This document shows, in pieces, positions 42,557 through 51,497 of a DNA stretch of 64,000 nt. A model generated the notes under the pieces. That model was not told the DNA's origin. It ran no database searches and worked only from the letters and a program-made list of their open reading frames with translations. The first letter of the stretch is position 1; the number at the start of each line of letters is the position of its first letter. Both the position numbers and the translations under genes were made by a program. Source of the DNA: Thalassococcus profundi (GTDB lineage: Bacteria > Pseudomonadota > Alphaproteobacteria > Rhodobacterales > Rhodobacteraceae); NCBI RefSeq assembly GCF_003344785.1, contig NZ_QPMK01000015.1, forward strand, positions 935 to 64,934, given 5' to 3'.

Positions 42557-44107
42557 TCAGAATCCTTGTCGCTTCAACTCTTCCGCGATTCGGCGTCGCG
42601 CGTCTTGGTTGCGGATCGGGAAGGCCGCAAAGTACTGGGCGGCCGACGCATCCGGTTTGCGCCGATATGCGTCCTGCCGCCAGCGGTTGGCCTGTTGGTA
42701 GCGACCGTCCAGCCCGTTCGCCACCGCCGCCACCATCGAGATGAGGTAATGCGCTCCGGGCGTGGAGGCGGCACGGTCGCCCAGCCGGGCAGCTGCCCGC
42801 ATATCTCCGACCTGGATCAGCGCCTGTGCACGCACGCCGTGGATTCCGTAAAGCAGCGGATCCAGTGGGCTGAGCTGGAGGGCCGCATCAAGCCCCAGGT
42901 CGACGGTGCTGATGTCGCCGGTCATCAGCGCCGTGAAGGCACGGGCGTAAAAGCCCTGCGCGTAGTTGGGATTGAGCTCAATAGCCCGGTCGAACCACCC
43001 CTTGGCGATCTCGGGTTGATCGGACAGCCAATAGGATCGCCCCATCGTGTAATGGGTAAACGGATCCATCGGATCCAGTTCCATGCCGCGCTCGGCATGA
43101 CGTCGTGCCGCAGTGGCCGCCTCTTGGTCATCCGGCCCGAGATGCAGAAACGCGTCGATGAAGCGCGTGAACGACAATCCGGCATGCGCCCGTGCAAATC
43201 GTGGGTCGAGTTCGATGGCGTACGTGAAATGCCCTTTTGCGACCTGATTTGCCTCGGGCGTGAACCGGTAAAGCTGGGTCAGCCCGAGGTGGAATGTCGT
43301 CCATGCATCCAGCCGGTCCGACCCCGTTCGCGATGCAAGTCGTACCTCATTCTGCGGCACGTGCATATCGAGCGCGGTCACGACCTGCGCGACGACCCGC
43401 TGACGCAAGTCCTCGATCCCGTCCATCGGGGCAGTAAGCCGATCGGCCCAAATCACCTCGCCGCGGCTGGCATCGGCCAGCTCGATGACCACCGAGATCG
43501 TGCCGGCCAGACTTTCGATCACACCCGTCATGACATAGCCTGCCCCCAGCGCCGTACCGACCAGGGCGAGGCCGCCCTGTCCCTCGCGAAACCGGAATGA
43601 CGAGCCGCGTGCGATGACCGCCAACCAGCGCAGGCGCGAAAGCCCCTGTATGATCTCATGCGGAATGGCTTCCGCCAGAATCGTGACTTCGGGCGACGCG
43701 CCGAGAGGGCGGAAGGGCAGGACCGCAACCGATGGGCGGGACATATCGGCGCCGGTTTCACATTCCGAAGACAGGGTTTGGACGGTCTGGGCTGGGCTGG
43801 TTTCCTTGACCTCGGCCACGAAGCGGAAGCCCTTGCCGTGAATCGTGCGAATGACGGCCTGCGCTCCGCCATCATCGCCGAGCGCCTGGCGCGCCGACCG
43901 GACTCGGCTGGCGATGCTTGCGTCTGACGCGACGCGACCTGGCCAGACGGTTCTGGCAATCTCCTCCTTGCTGACCAATCGGTCGCGATTTCGCACAAGG
44001 TGGATGATCAGTGCCAAGACCTGAGGCTCGGCATGCACAACGTCACCCTTGTGGGTGAGCTCGAACAGGTCCGGGTCGAGCCGGTGATCACCGAAAAGCC
44101 AAGCCAT
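42557..44107 (-). CDS. CadC-like winged-helix transcriptional regulator with TPR region
   Basis: 516 residues. Residues 1-100 are an OmpR/CadC-type winged helix (FGDHRLDPDLFELTHKGD, SKEEIARTVWPGRV, VIRTIHGKGFRFVAEV). About 125-260 resemble the TolB-like or adenylate-cyclase-associated domain often fused to it (SVAVLPFRPLG...). About 270-500 are TPR-like repeats (AIELDPRFARAHAGL, AIELNPNYAQGFYAR). There is no membrane helix, unlike CadC itself, so it is a soluble regulator. It is divergent from the cysteine synthase operon across 126 bases, which makes that operon its likely target. The ligand is unknown. Confidence 0.82.
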   Translation of the reverse strand: MAWLFGDHRLDPDLFELTHKGDVVHAEPQVLALIIHLVRNRDRLVSKEEIARTVWPGRVASDASIASRVRSARQALGDDGGAQAVIRTIHGKGFRFVAEVKETSPAQTVQTLSSECETGADMSRPSVAVLPFRPLGASPEVTILAEAIPHEIIQGLSRLRWLAVIARGSSFRFREGQGGLALVGTALGAGYVMTGVIESLAGTISVVIELADASRGEVIWADRLTAPMDGIEDLRQRVVAQVVTALDMHVPQNEVRLASRTGSDRLDAWTTFHLGLTQLYRFTPEANQVAKGHFTYAIELDPRFARAHAGLSFTRFIDAFLHLGPDDQEAATAARRHAERGMELDPMDPFTHYTMGRSYWLSDQPEIAKGWFDRAIELNPNYAQGFYARAFTALMTGDISTVDLGLDAALQLSPLDPLLYGIHGVRAQALIQVGDMRAAARLGDRAASTPGAHYLISMVAAVANGLDGRYQQANRWRQDAYRRKPDASAAQYFAAFPIRNQDARRRIAEELKRQGF

Positions 44108-44233
44108 GGCACATCATAGCCCAGATTTCCGCGTTTCTTCATGAAATCTTCAGATCGGCATCAAGTGCTTCAGGATGAAACAGGTCCAAGATTGAGAAAT
44201 TGGAATCGAATGACAAACCAAAGGGAGGTTGCC

Positions 44234-45319
44234 ATGACCGTCAAGAACATCCGCACGACGCAAGGGAGAGGACGCTTGTTCGGGTCCGTGCTCGACACTG
44301 TCGGCGATACACCCGTGATCCGCATCAACAACCTCGCGCCAGACGGTGTCAGGCTCTACGTCAAGGCCGAGTTCTTCAACCCGGCGGCGTCGGTCAAGGA
44401 CCGGCTGGCGCTGAACATCATCGAGGCGGCAGAGCGTGACGGCACGCTGAAACCGGGCCAGACCGTGGTCGAGGCGACCAGCGGCAATACCGGGATCGGG
44501 CTAGCCATGGTCTGTGCGCAGAAGGGCTATCCCCTCGTCGTGACCATGGCCGATAGTTTCTCGGTCGAGCGGCGGCGGCTGATGCGGATGCTGGGCGCAA
44601 AGGTGGTGCTGACGCCGCGCGCCGAGAAAGGCACCGGCATGTACCGCAAGGCCGTCGAACTGGCCGAGAAGCACGGATGGTTCCTCGCCCGCCAGTTCGA
44701 GACCGACGCCAACGCAGACATCCACGAGGCGACCACGGCACGAGAAATCATCAACGATTTCAAAGACGACAGGCTGGATTACGTCGTAACTGGCTTTGGT
44801 ACAGGTGGCACGGTCGCAGGGTTGGCCCGGGTTCTGCGCAAGGAACGTCCCGAAACCAAGATCATCCTGAGCGAGCCGGAAAATGCCGCAATGATCGCCA
44901 GCGGTGTCGCTCAGGAACGCGGCGCTGACGGCTCGCCGTCGGCCAGTCACCCGGCCTTCGAGCCGCATCCGATCCAGGGCTGGACACCCGATTTCATCCC
45001 GATGGTGCTGCAAGAAGTGCTGGACAATGGCGGCTATGACGAGCTGATTCCGGTCGCCGGGGCCGACGGTGTCGCCTGGGCCAAGAAGCTCGCAGCGCAG
45101 GAAGGCATCCTGACCGGAATCTCCGGCGGGTCCAGTTTCGCCATTGCCATGCAGATGGCGGAACGCGCGGAAAAGGGCGCGGTGATCCTCGCCATGCTCC
45201 CCGACACAGGGGAGCGCCATCTGTCGACCCCGCTCTTTGCGGATATCCCGGAGGACATGGACGACGAAGAACGCGCCCTGTCCGCCTCGACGCCCGGCTA
45301 CCGGATGGCGGCCGAGTAG
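44234..45319 (+). CDS. Cysteine synthase-type PLP enzyme
   Basis: 361 residues from the ATG at 44234 (AAGGGAGG in front); a longer frame from 44141 lacks a ribosome binding site. Fold type II PLP signatures: VGDTPVIRINNL, NPAASVKDRLAL with the PLP lysine K55, the substrate loop EATSGNTGIGLAM, the phosphate loop GFGTGGTVAGLARV and GISGGSSFAIA. The family makes L-cysteine from O-acetylserine and sulfide, but close relatives use other nucleophiles. About 40 C-terminal residues extend past the CysK core (DMDDEERALSAS). It leads a three-gene run with a DUF4242 protein and a decarboxylase, so a specialised role in making a sulfur amino acid for decarboxylation is possible. The reaction in vivo is inferred. 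Confidence 0.85.
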   Translation: MTVKNIRTTQGRGRLFGSVLDTVGDTPVIRINNLAPDGVRLYVKAEFFNPAASVKDRLALNIIEAAERDGTLKPGQTVVEATSGNTGIGLAMVCAQKGYPLVVTMADSFSVERRRLMRMLGAKVVLTPRAEKGTGMYRKAVELAEKHGWFLARQFETDANADIHEATTAREIINDFKDDRLDYVVTGFGTGGTVAGLARVLRKERPETKIILSEPENAAMIASGVAQERGADGSPSASHPAFEPHPIQGWTPDFIPMVLQEVLDNGGYDELIPVAGADGVAWAKKLAAQEGILTGISGGSSFAIAMQMAERAEKGAVILAMLPDTGERHLSTPLFADIPEDMDDEERALSASTPGYRMAAE

Positions 45320-45347
45320 AGATTGCAGCAACCCAAGGAGTAAACCC

Positions 45348-45632
45348 ATGGACCTCTACTTGATACGCCGACCCAGTGCCTGGGCTGACCAGGCAGAGCT
45401 TGAAAAGACCGCAGAAACTTCGGCCCGCATCGGGAACGAGGAAATGCCGGACAAGGTGCGCTGGATCCGGTCCTACGTGATCAAGGAGCGGGACGGACGG
45501 CTCGGGACGGCATGTATCTACGAGGCGGTCGACGAGGACGCCTTGCGGGAACATGCGCGCTGCGTCGGCATGCCGGGCGATGACATCTTGCCGATCGGCG
45601 CAACCGTGGTCGTGCGGCCCGACCCTGCCTGA
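45348..45632 (+). CDS. DUF4242 small protein (nickel-binding-like family)
   Basis: 94 residues starting at 45348 with AAGGAG in front. The sequence MDLYLIRRPSAWADQAELEK, WIRSYVIKERDGRLGTACIY and LREHARCVGMPGDDI fits the DUF4242 family, small ferredoxin-fold-like proteins of which one Streptomyces member binds nickel. A single His-Ala-Arg-Cys stretch could bind metal. It lies 28 bases after the cysteine synthase gene and 65 before the decarboxylase gene. Its function is unknown; the position suggests an accessory to the same pathway. Confidence 0.7.
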   Translation: MDLYLIRRPSAWADQAELEKTAETSARIGNEEMPDKVRWIRSYVIKERDGRLGTACIYEAVDEDALREHARCVGMPGDDILPIGATVVVRPDPA

Positions 45633-45697
45633 AGGACGTCGAAACTGGACTTGCCAGGGCAGGCAGGTCCGGTTTCCAACGGAACGGAGAGCAAGCC

Positions 45698-47182
45698 GTG
45701 GCTCACGATACGAGGATCGATATGGAAGACAGCCTCGATCCGGCCGAATGGGACGACATGCGCAGGTTGGCGCATCTCATGGTGGACGATGCCATCTCGC
45801 GCCTGCAGGGCCTGCGCGACGAGCCGGTCTGGCAACCCATGCCGGATGCGATGAAGGCAGAGTTTCATGGCCCGCCGCCGACGGATCCCGCCCCTTTGGA
45901 AGCGGTCTATGCCGACGTGAAAAACAAGCTGTACCCCCATGCCATGGGCAACATTCACCCCCGTTTTTTGGCATGGTACATGGGGGCGGGCTGCCTGACG
46001 GGCGCGCTGGCGGACTTTCTTGCCGCAATCGACGGCTCGAATCTTGGCGGGGGCGATACCGGCGCCAATCAGGTTGACCGTCAGGTCACGGACTGGCTGC
46101 GTCAGATGATGGGCTTTCCCGAGGGCGCGAGCGGCACGCTGGTCAACGGTGGATCGATGGCAAACATTGTGGGACTGACGGCGGCGCGAAATGCGATGGC
46201 CGGCGTGGATCTGCATACTCAAAGTGTCGCCGATATTGGCGCGCCGCTGCGGTTCTATGCCTCGGACCAGGTACATTCCTGTCACATGAAGGCGATGAAC
46301 CTTTTGGGAGTGGGTTGCGCCGGGCTGACGCGAATTGCGACGGACGACACGTTTCGCATGGACCTTGATGCGCTGCGCGCCGCAATTCAGGCTGACCGCA
46401 GCCAAGGTGTGCGCCCCGCCTGCGTGATCGCCACGGCCGGCACGACCAATACAGGCTCCATTGACCCACTGCCCGAGATTGCGGACCTGTGCCGCGAAGA
46501 GAGTATCTGGCTGCATGTGGATGGCTGTATCGGGGCTCTCTTCTCGATAGCACCAGCGAACCGGCATCTCGTTGCGGGTATCGAAAAGGCGGACTCGCTT
46601 GCCCTGGACTTGCACAAAGGTCTCCACGCGCCCTTCGACGTCGGATGCGCCTTGCTGCGCGACCAGAAAGCGCACCGCGCGACCTTTGCAGAGAACGCCG
46701 AGTACCTTCAGGTGGCGACCCGTGGTCTGGCAGCGGCCGAGTTCCTGCACGATTACGGCCTCGAAACGACGCGCGGCTTCCGCGCGCTCAAGGTCTGGAT
46801 GATGCTGCGGCATCACGGGGTGGAGACCTTCGGGCGCATCCTTGACCACAACATTGCGCAGGCCCTTCACCTGACGGCGCTGATTGATGCCGCACCTGAA
46901 TTGGAGTTGATGGCACCGACCTCAACCACCGTCGTCTGTTTCCGCCACGTGCCCGGCGGCTTGGACGAAGCTGAGTTATGCGCCCACAACACCGAAATCA
47001 TGCTGCGTATTCAGGAAAGCGGTATCGCGGTCATCACCGACACCACGATCCGCGGCCGACACTGCCTGCGCGTCGCAATATGTAACCACCGCACAAAGGA
47101 CGAAGATATTGACCTCTTGGTGCAAGAAGTCCTCCGGATAGGCGCTGAAATGACACCGGTCGGTGTTGTGGATGATGCATGA
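45698..47182 (+). CDS. Group II PLP-dependent amino acid decarboxylase
   Basis: 494 residues starting at GTG (45698) with GGAGAGC in front. Fold type I decarboxylase signatures: NIHPRFLAWYMG, the GTLVNGGSMANIVGL cofactor loop, CVIATAGTTNTGSID, the WLHVDGCIGA Asp motif, and LDLHKGLHAPFDVG with the PLP lysine K307. The family includes aromatic amino acid, glutamate and cysteine sulfinate decarboxylases, which cannot be told apart by eye. A 'phosphorylated' substrate is not suggested. Following a cysteine synthase, a sulfur or beta-substituted amino acid is a plausible substrate, giving an amine. The gene ends the operon; no terminator hairpin was seen after it. Confidence 0.85.
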   Translation: MAHDTRIDMEDSLDPAEWDDMRRLAHLMVDDAISRLQGLRDEPVWQPMPDAMKAEFHGPPPTDPAPLEAVYADVKNKLYPHAMGNIHPRFLAWYMGAGCLTGALADFLAAIDGSNLGGGDTGANQVDRQVTDWLRQMMGFPEGASGTLVNGGSMANIVGLTAARNAMAGVDLHTQSVADIGAPLRFYASDQVHSCHMKAMNLLGVGCAGLTRIATDDTFRMDLDALRAAIQADRSQGVRPACVIATAGTTNTGSIDPLPEIADLCREESIWLHVDGCIGALFSIAPANRHLVAGIEKADSLALDLHKGLHAPFDVGCALLRDQKAHRATFAENAEYLQVATRGLAAAEFLHDYGLETTRGFRALKVWMMLRHHGVETFGRILDHNIAQALHLTALIDAAPELELMAPTSTTVVCFRHVPGGLDEAELCAHNTEIMLRIQESGIAVITDTTIRGRHCLRVAICNHRTKDEDIDLLVQEVLRIGAEMTPVGVVDDA

Positions 47183-47686
47183 CCCAATTGAACCAGCGTA
47201 TCGCTTCAAACGAGTTGTTGCACCTTTGATCAAAGTCCGGGCCGGGGAAGCCGCACTGCTGCATTAAAGCATGGGATGAATGACCGCATTGGGCCGGGAG
47301 CGTCATCGTGCCTCGCCCTCGAGGCTGCGCCTTCATCCGCAGCGCCGCATGACCGCTTTGAGCCCAAGTTACGGATGCTGCGGCCTTCATGAACGGCAGC
47401 AATGCGCAGGAAGCGGCCTTTGCAAAGATGAATTGAGTGGATCGGTCTGCAGTGCGCGAATGGCCCAGAGCAGCGGTTACTGCCAAGCTCTGCATCCGTC
47501 GACTTAACTGAACGGCACCAACTCTTCGTTCTACGCTTCAAGCTCACTGTCAAAGCAGGCGCCTTGAAAAAATCAGAGAAAGTGAATTATTTCTCGTGCT
47601 GCAAGGATTTCGCCACAATCGCGCCAGATTCTCCACTTACGAAACTCCTTGACACGTAGGATTTCTCGCAAAGGTAGTGAACTATC
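47183..47686. other. Gene-free gap with decayed repeats
   Basis: About 500 bases. GAATGACCGC (about 47277) and TTGGGCCGGGAGCGTCA (47289-47305) match words at 41270 and 41328-41344. The short frames here show no family motif. A weak GGTAG-type site precedes the next frame. Confidence 0.45.
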
Positions 47687-48343
47687 ATGCCCGAACTCAA
47701 ACGCCGTTACGGAAATTTTCCGAAGCTTTCCAATGCCTTTACTACAGTCGTTGCGATCGTCGGTGCGATCGGGGTTTGGGCTATCGGACATTCCGCCCTC
47801 AAGAACGCCGAGGATTTTCAGATCGCTTCTCACGAAGCGGCTGCACAGAGCGGTGCGACTGCACTGAGTATGGTGTTCTCAAACGCGCTCCATCGAGAAT
47901 GGGAAAGTCTTCAAGCCGTTGCCGAAAACGTGGATGTTTCGTCGCCAGCGTCAATGAAATCTTTCGCAGATGCCGTAACCGAGGCCAGTAACCGGGTGGC
48001 TTGGGCCGGGGTCGCGAACCTGCACGGCAAGGTTGTCGCAGGCTCCAACCGCATTATGGAAGGAAGCGATGTTAGCGAGGAGGGCTGGTTCCGAAAGGCC
48101 CTCAAAGGGCCAACGGTCGGTCAGATTGAACCGCACCTGGTTTGCCGGAGCCTCCACCTCCTGACTAGGATCGAGCATCAAGATCAAGACGACGAACAAG
48201 AATTCCTCCGAAATACGCGAGCGTGCGGTTCGCCCAGTTCTGGACAACGCCACGAAGCACTGCGGTTGCCCCGGTGTACCGAAGAGCTTGGTCAGCACCC
48301 GGAGGTTCTCGCTGGTGGCTTCAAAGAGAAATTCGTTTTTTGA
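47687..48343 (+). pseudogene. Truncated Cache-domain sensor protein
   Basis: The frame starts MPELKRRYGNFPKLSNAFTT with one membrane helix (about 20-40), then a Cache-type segment (VAWAGVANLHGKVVAGSNRI, GSDVSEEGWFRKALKGP) that is clearly related to the Cache-HAMP protein at 39226-40320 (SERPWFRNGAKAP). After KGPTVGQ (about base 48125) the similarity ends, and the rest is low-quality, Glu/Gln/Arg-rich sequence to a chance stop. The second half of the Cache domain, the second helix and any output domain are lacking. The break may be an insertion or deletion scar near tRNA-Ser. The next 280 bases hold no gene. Confidence 0.7.
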
Positions 48344-48621
48344 GCCGCATGGGGCAAAGTAATCGGATCCGTCCCAAGCCGAGGACGCGCGGCAAGGGTA
48401 TCTAGACGTTCTTACTCAGCTTGATCGAAAAGCGGTAGCGCTCGGCCTTCGGGTTATCTAGCAATGATCTTAGACCGGGATAGCTTGTCTGGTTCGAGGT
48501 CGCACCCTGTCAAACCTGCTTGACGTCGCAATGCAACGCATTTGATTGTTTTTGGTTTGGTGGGCTTTTAGGGGGGTGCGCAGAGAGCTTTTTTAATTTT
48601 TTACATATAATCAGGGCGTTA

Positions 48622-48711
48622 TGGCGGACAGGAAGGGATTCGAACCCTCGAGACGGTCTCCCGCCTACGCACTTTCCAGGCGCGCGCCTTCGACCACTCG
48701 GCCACCTGTCC
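48622..48711 (-). tRNA. tRNA-Ser (anticodon GGA)
   Basis: On the minus strand the RNA starts GGACAGGTGGCCGAGTGG, and its acceptor stem GGACAGG pairs with CCTGTCC at the 3' end. The anticodon loop is CTGGAAA (anticodon GGA, reading UCC/UCU). A long variable arm (GTAGGCGGGAGACCGTCTC), as expected for tRNA-Ser, precedes the T arm GGGTTCGAATCCC. The discriminator G is followed by an encoded CCA (48622-48624). All parts are intact. Confidence 0.95.
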
Positions 48712-48719
48712 GCCGGCAG

Positions 48720-48748
48720 TCATATCGAAAAAGTCAGGGAAGGTGCAA
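48720..48748 (-). promoter_or_regulatory. Probable promoter of tRNA-Ser
   Basis: On the minus strand TTGCAC (48748-48743) is followed after 17 bases by ATATGA (48725-48720). The start of the tRNA at 48711 lies about 9 bases past the -10 box. Both boxes are near the sigma-70 consensus, and the distance suits a short tRNA leader. Predicted by inspection only. Confidence 0.5.
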
Positions 48749-49145
48749 GCACCTCTTTGGCAGGAAATTTCTCATTTCTGCGGAATTTTCGGTGCATTCG
48801 GAACGGACCGCGGCCAGGCCGCCGCAATCGGCCTGAAATGCAGCGGGCATGTGCGGCGGCATCGTCTGTCGGAGTCGCTGCGGCGAAGGCTCTTGCCTGC
48901 GCTTTGGGCGCAGACACCGTTCCGATCGCGCAAAATCACATGCCGGGGAGGTCACGGCAACGCGACGGCACGGCGCATCGCTGCCGGTGCGGCGCATCCG
49001 CCAAAGCGGCGGACCGCCAGGTGTCGCGGTTGCCGAACCAAGGCCGCGCCGGTCTGGCACCTGGGATAGGCATCGCGGCGCCGAGTGGCATTTTTCCCGC
49101 CCTCCGGGTCTACCGCCCGCCGCGCGCCGATGGCATCATGGCGTC
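48749..49145. other. Gap between tRNA-Ser and DUF3299 gene; no gene seen
   Basis: About 400 bases. The several open frames on both strands are Arg/Ala-rich artefacts of high GC without ribosome binding sites. The promoter for the DUF3299 gene must lie here but was not identified. Confidence 0.45.
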
Positions 49146-49661
49146 ATGATGTTCACACCGCGAGTCACTCGACGCCAGATGCTGCTCGCCGGCGGGGCGG
49201 GCGCGCTGCTGCCCACCGCGGCCTTGGGCGCGACTTTCCGGGAAATCACCTGGGACGACCTGATCCCGCCGGGCGTGCCCTATTCCGAGATCATCGGCGA
49301 AGGTGAGATCGACGAACAGAACGACACCTGGGACCCGATCTTCGACGAGAACGGGATCAAGCTGAATGCCGAGCTGGACGGCGCGTCGGTGAAACTGCCC
49401 GGCTACATGATCCCGCTGGACACGGGGGCAGTGGGGGTCACCAGCTTTGTCCTCGTGCCCTATGTCGGCGCCTGCATCCATGTTCCGCCGCCGCCGCCCA
49501 ATCAGCTGGTCTTTGTCACCACCGAAACACCCTGGCCCGCGCAGGACCTGTGGGACGCGATCTGGGTCTCCGGCCGGCTGAGCGCCAAGCTGCAATCGAC
49601 GGAACTCGCCGAGATCGGCTACGAGATCCGGGCGGAGCGCATCGCGATCTACGAGTGGTGA
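49146..49661 (+). CDS. DUF3299 family secreted protein
   Basis: 171 residues from the ATG at 49146 (a second ATG follows directly). The N-terminus TRRQMLLAGGAGALLPTAAL has a twin-arginine-like pair before a hydrophobic stretch and a likely cleavage at ALGA. The mature part fits DUF3299: VKLPGYMIPLD, FVLVPYVGACIHVPPPPPNQ, and a C-terminal GRLSAKLQSTELAEIGYEI. Such proteins are periplasmic or lipoprotein-like and often stand next to ABC transporters or metal-handling genes; here it stands alone. The single Cys in GACIHVPPP is conserved in the family. Function unknown. Confidence 0.82.
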   Translation: MMFTPRVTRRQMLLAGGAGALLPTAALGATFREITWDDLIPPGVPYSEIIGEGEIDEQNDTWDPIFDENGIKLNAELDGASVKLPGYMIPLDTGAVGVTSFVLVPYVGACIHVPPPPPNQLVFVTTETPWPAQDLWDAIWVSGRLSAKLQSTELAEIGYEIRAERIAIYEW

Positions 49662-49785
49662 GCGCCGATGCCGGCGTGCCGGCCGGCTGAACCATTCCGC
49701 ACCGGCTTGCGGGCACGGAGAGCGAGTGACTTGACCGCGCAGCGTTCATGGACTGCACCCGGCGCAGATGAGTAGGGCGCCAATA

Positions 49786-51069
49786 TCAGGCCGTTCCGAA
49801 CTCCGTCATCAACCGATGCGCGGTGCTCAGCACGCCGTGATCGTTGCCCAGGGCGCCCACGACCTGCACCCCGATCGGCAGGCCGTCTTCCGTCGCGAGC
49901 AGCGGTACGGAGCAGCAGGGAAGGCCCAGCAGGCTCCAGAGCCGGTTGAACGCAGGCGCGCCGGTGCCGTCCTCGAAGGCCGGGGCAGGGCCGGTCGCCG
50001 AGGGGGTGAGCCAGACCGCGTCGCGGGGCACATGGGTATCGAACTGCCGCCGCAGGACGTGCAGAGCGCGCCGGTCCTCCGCGCGCCGGTCCGGCGACTG
50101 GGCGCGGCCCTCGTCCAGTTGGCGGCGCAGCGCATCCGACAAGAGCTCTGGCGCCTTGGCATGTTCGAAGGCGAGGGCCTGCGCCGCTTCGGTTGCCATG
50201 ATCCGCGCGTGCAGGTCGAACCCCGCGACCAGCTGCGCCTCGATCCCGGGTGGGAAGACCTGTTCGGCAAAGCGGCTGCCCAGGGCGGTTTCGAAGGCCT
50301 CCCACGCGGTGGACAGGGCAGGGTTGGCCTGCGCCCAGGCGGCGGAGCGGTAGACCGGCAGCAGGCTTTGGGCACCGGCGTCGCCCTCGAGGTCGATCCC
50401 GGCCAGGACCGACACGGCAAAGGCAGCGTCCGGCACCGATCGCGCGAAGACGCCGACGGTGTCCATGCTGCGCGACAAGGGCGCGACGCCGCCGGTTTCC
50501 AGCAGGTCGAAGCTGGGCTTGTAGCCCACCACGCCGCAATAGGACGCGGGCCGGATGATCGAGCCGGAGGTCTGCGTGCCGAAGGCGAGCGGCACCATGC
50601 CGCAGGCGACGGCGGCGGCCGAGCCGGAGGACGACCCGCCCGGCGTCCGCGACAGGTCGTGCGGATTGCGCGTGCGGGTGGGCGTGTAGCCGGCGAATTC
50701 GGTGGTTTCAGTCTTGCCGAGGATCACCGCCCCCGCCGCCCGCGCCAGCGCCACGACACCGGCATCCGACTGCGCGACACGGTCGGCCCAGATCGGCGAG
50801 CCGCAGCGCCAGGGTAGGCCGCGCACGGCAAATATGTCCTTGACCCCCAGCGGCAGCCCGGCCAGCGCGCCGCCATGCCCGGCGTCCACCGCGCGCGCCG
50901 CCGCGAGGCCACCGTCACGGTCCACGGCGACCCAGGCCTGGACATCTGCCTCGGAGGCGTCGATGCGTTCCAGCCGCTGCCGCAACGCGTCTTCTGCGGT
51001 CATGCGTCCGTCGGCGATGGCCGTCACGGTCGCGATCGCGCCCGGCAGATCGTCTTGCTGTCGTGTCAT
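49786..51069 (-). CDS. Amidase-signature family hydrolase
   Basis: 427 residues. Amidase signature motifs: GLPLGVKDIFAVRG with the catalytic Lys, the Gly/Ser core RTPGGSSSGSAAAVA, and QTSGSIIRPASYCGVVG with the nucleophilic Ser. These form the Ser-cisSer-Lys triad of enzymes that hydrolyse amides (or transfer ammonia, as GatA does). At 427 residues it lacks the C-terminal half typical of GatA, so it is more likely a catabolic amidase. It is divergent from the TRAP transporter over about 430 bases, so the transporter could supply its substrate. The substrate is unknown. Confidence 0.85.
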   Translation of the reverse strand: MTRQQDDLPGAIATVTAIADGRMTAEDALRQRLERIDASEADVQAWVAVDRDGGLAAARAVDAGHGGALAGLPLGVKDIFAVRGLPWRCGSPIWADRVAQSDAGVVALARAAGAVILGKTETTEFAGYTPTRTRNPHDLSRTPGGSSSGSAAAVACGMVPLAFGTQTSGSIIRPASYCGVVGYKPSFDLLETGGVAPLSRSMDTVGVFARSVPDAAFAVSVLAGIDLEGDAGAQSLLPVYRSAAWAQANPALSTAWEAFETALGSRFAEQVFPPGIEAQLVAGFDLHARIMATEAAQALAFEHAKAPELLSDALRRQLDEGRAQSPDRRAEDRRALHVLRRQFDTHVPRDAVWLTPSATGPAPAFEDGTGAPAFNRLWSLLGLPCCSVPLLATEDGLPIGVQVVGALGNDHGVLSTAHRLMTEFGTA

Positions 51070-51497
51070 AGGTCTTTCCCCGTTCCGAATGCGCCCGGAT
51101 TTACCGCCGACATGGACCGCGCGACCGGGGTTTCAATCCGGGCCGTCGTTCCGGTTGTTCCAACTTGCGGAAACACCCCTAAGGGTTGTTTATCAACGGA
51201 AATCGAAGGACCAGAAAAGGCCGTTTGCACGGTTCGGACACTCCCCTCCTTAAGGCAGTTCCGCACAGATATTAAGCCTTCTGTCAAAATTCCGGTCAGA
51301 AATTGGGCAAAGCGAAAATTGACCGGATTTTTTGTCGGCTCAGGTAATTGAACAGGTTCAGATTGAACCACTTGTGTCCCGGTATCGTGACCGGTAGCCC
51401 TATTAACGTGAAAAAATATCGGCGCAGCTTAATCGCGTCGGAACCCGTGCCGACGGCCGAAACGGTCGGGGCGCGTTCAACAGGAGGAGAAATCCGC
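51070..51497. other. Divergent regulatory region between amidase and TRAP genes
   Basis: About 430 bases with no gene. A near-palindromic CACCCCTAAGGGTTG word lies about 51174-51188. AGGAGGAG at about 51482-51489 is a strong ribosome binding site for the TRAP binding protein. A TTGACC box at 51319 has no well-placed -10 partner, so no promoter is claimed. Confidence 0.45.

Noticed and set aside
51319-51350. TTGACC...TAATTG as promoter of the TRAP operon
   Set aside because: The spacing is 20 bases, too long for a sigma-70 promoter, and no other support was found.
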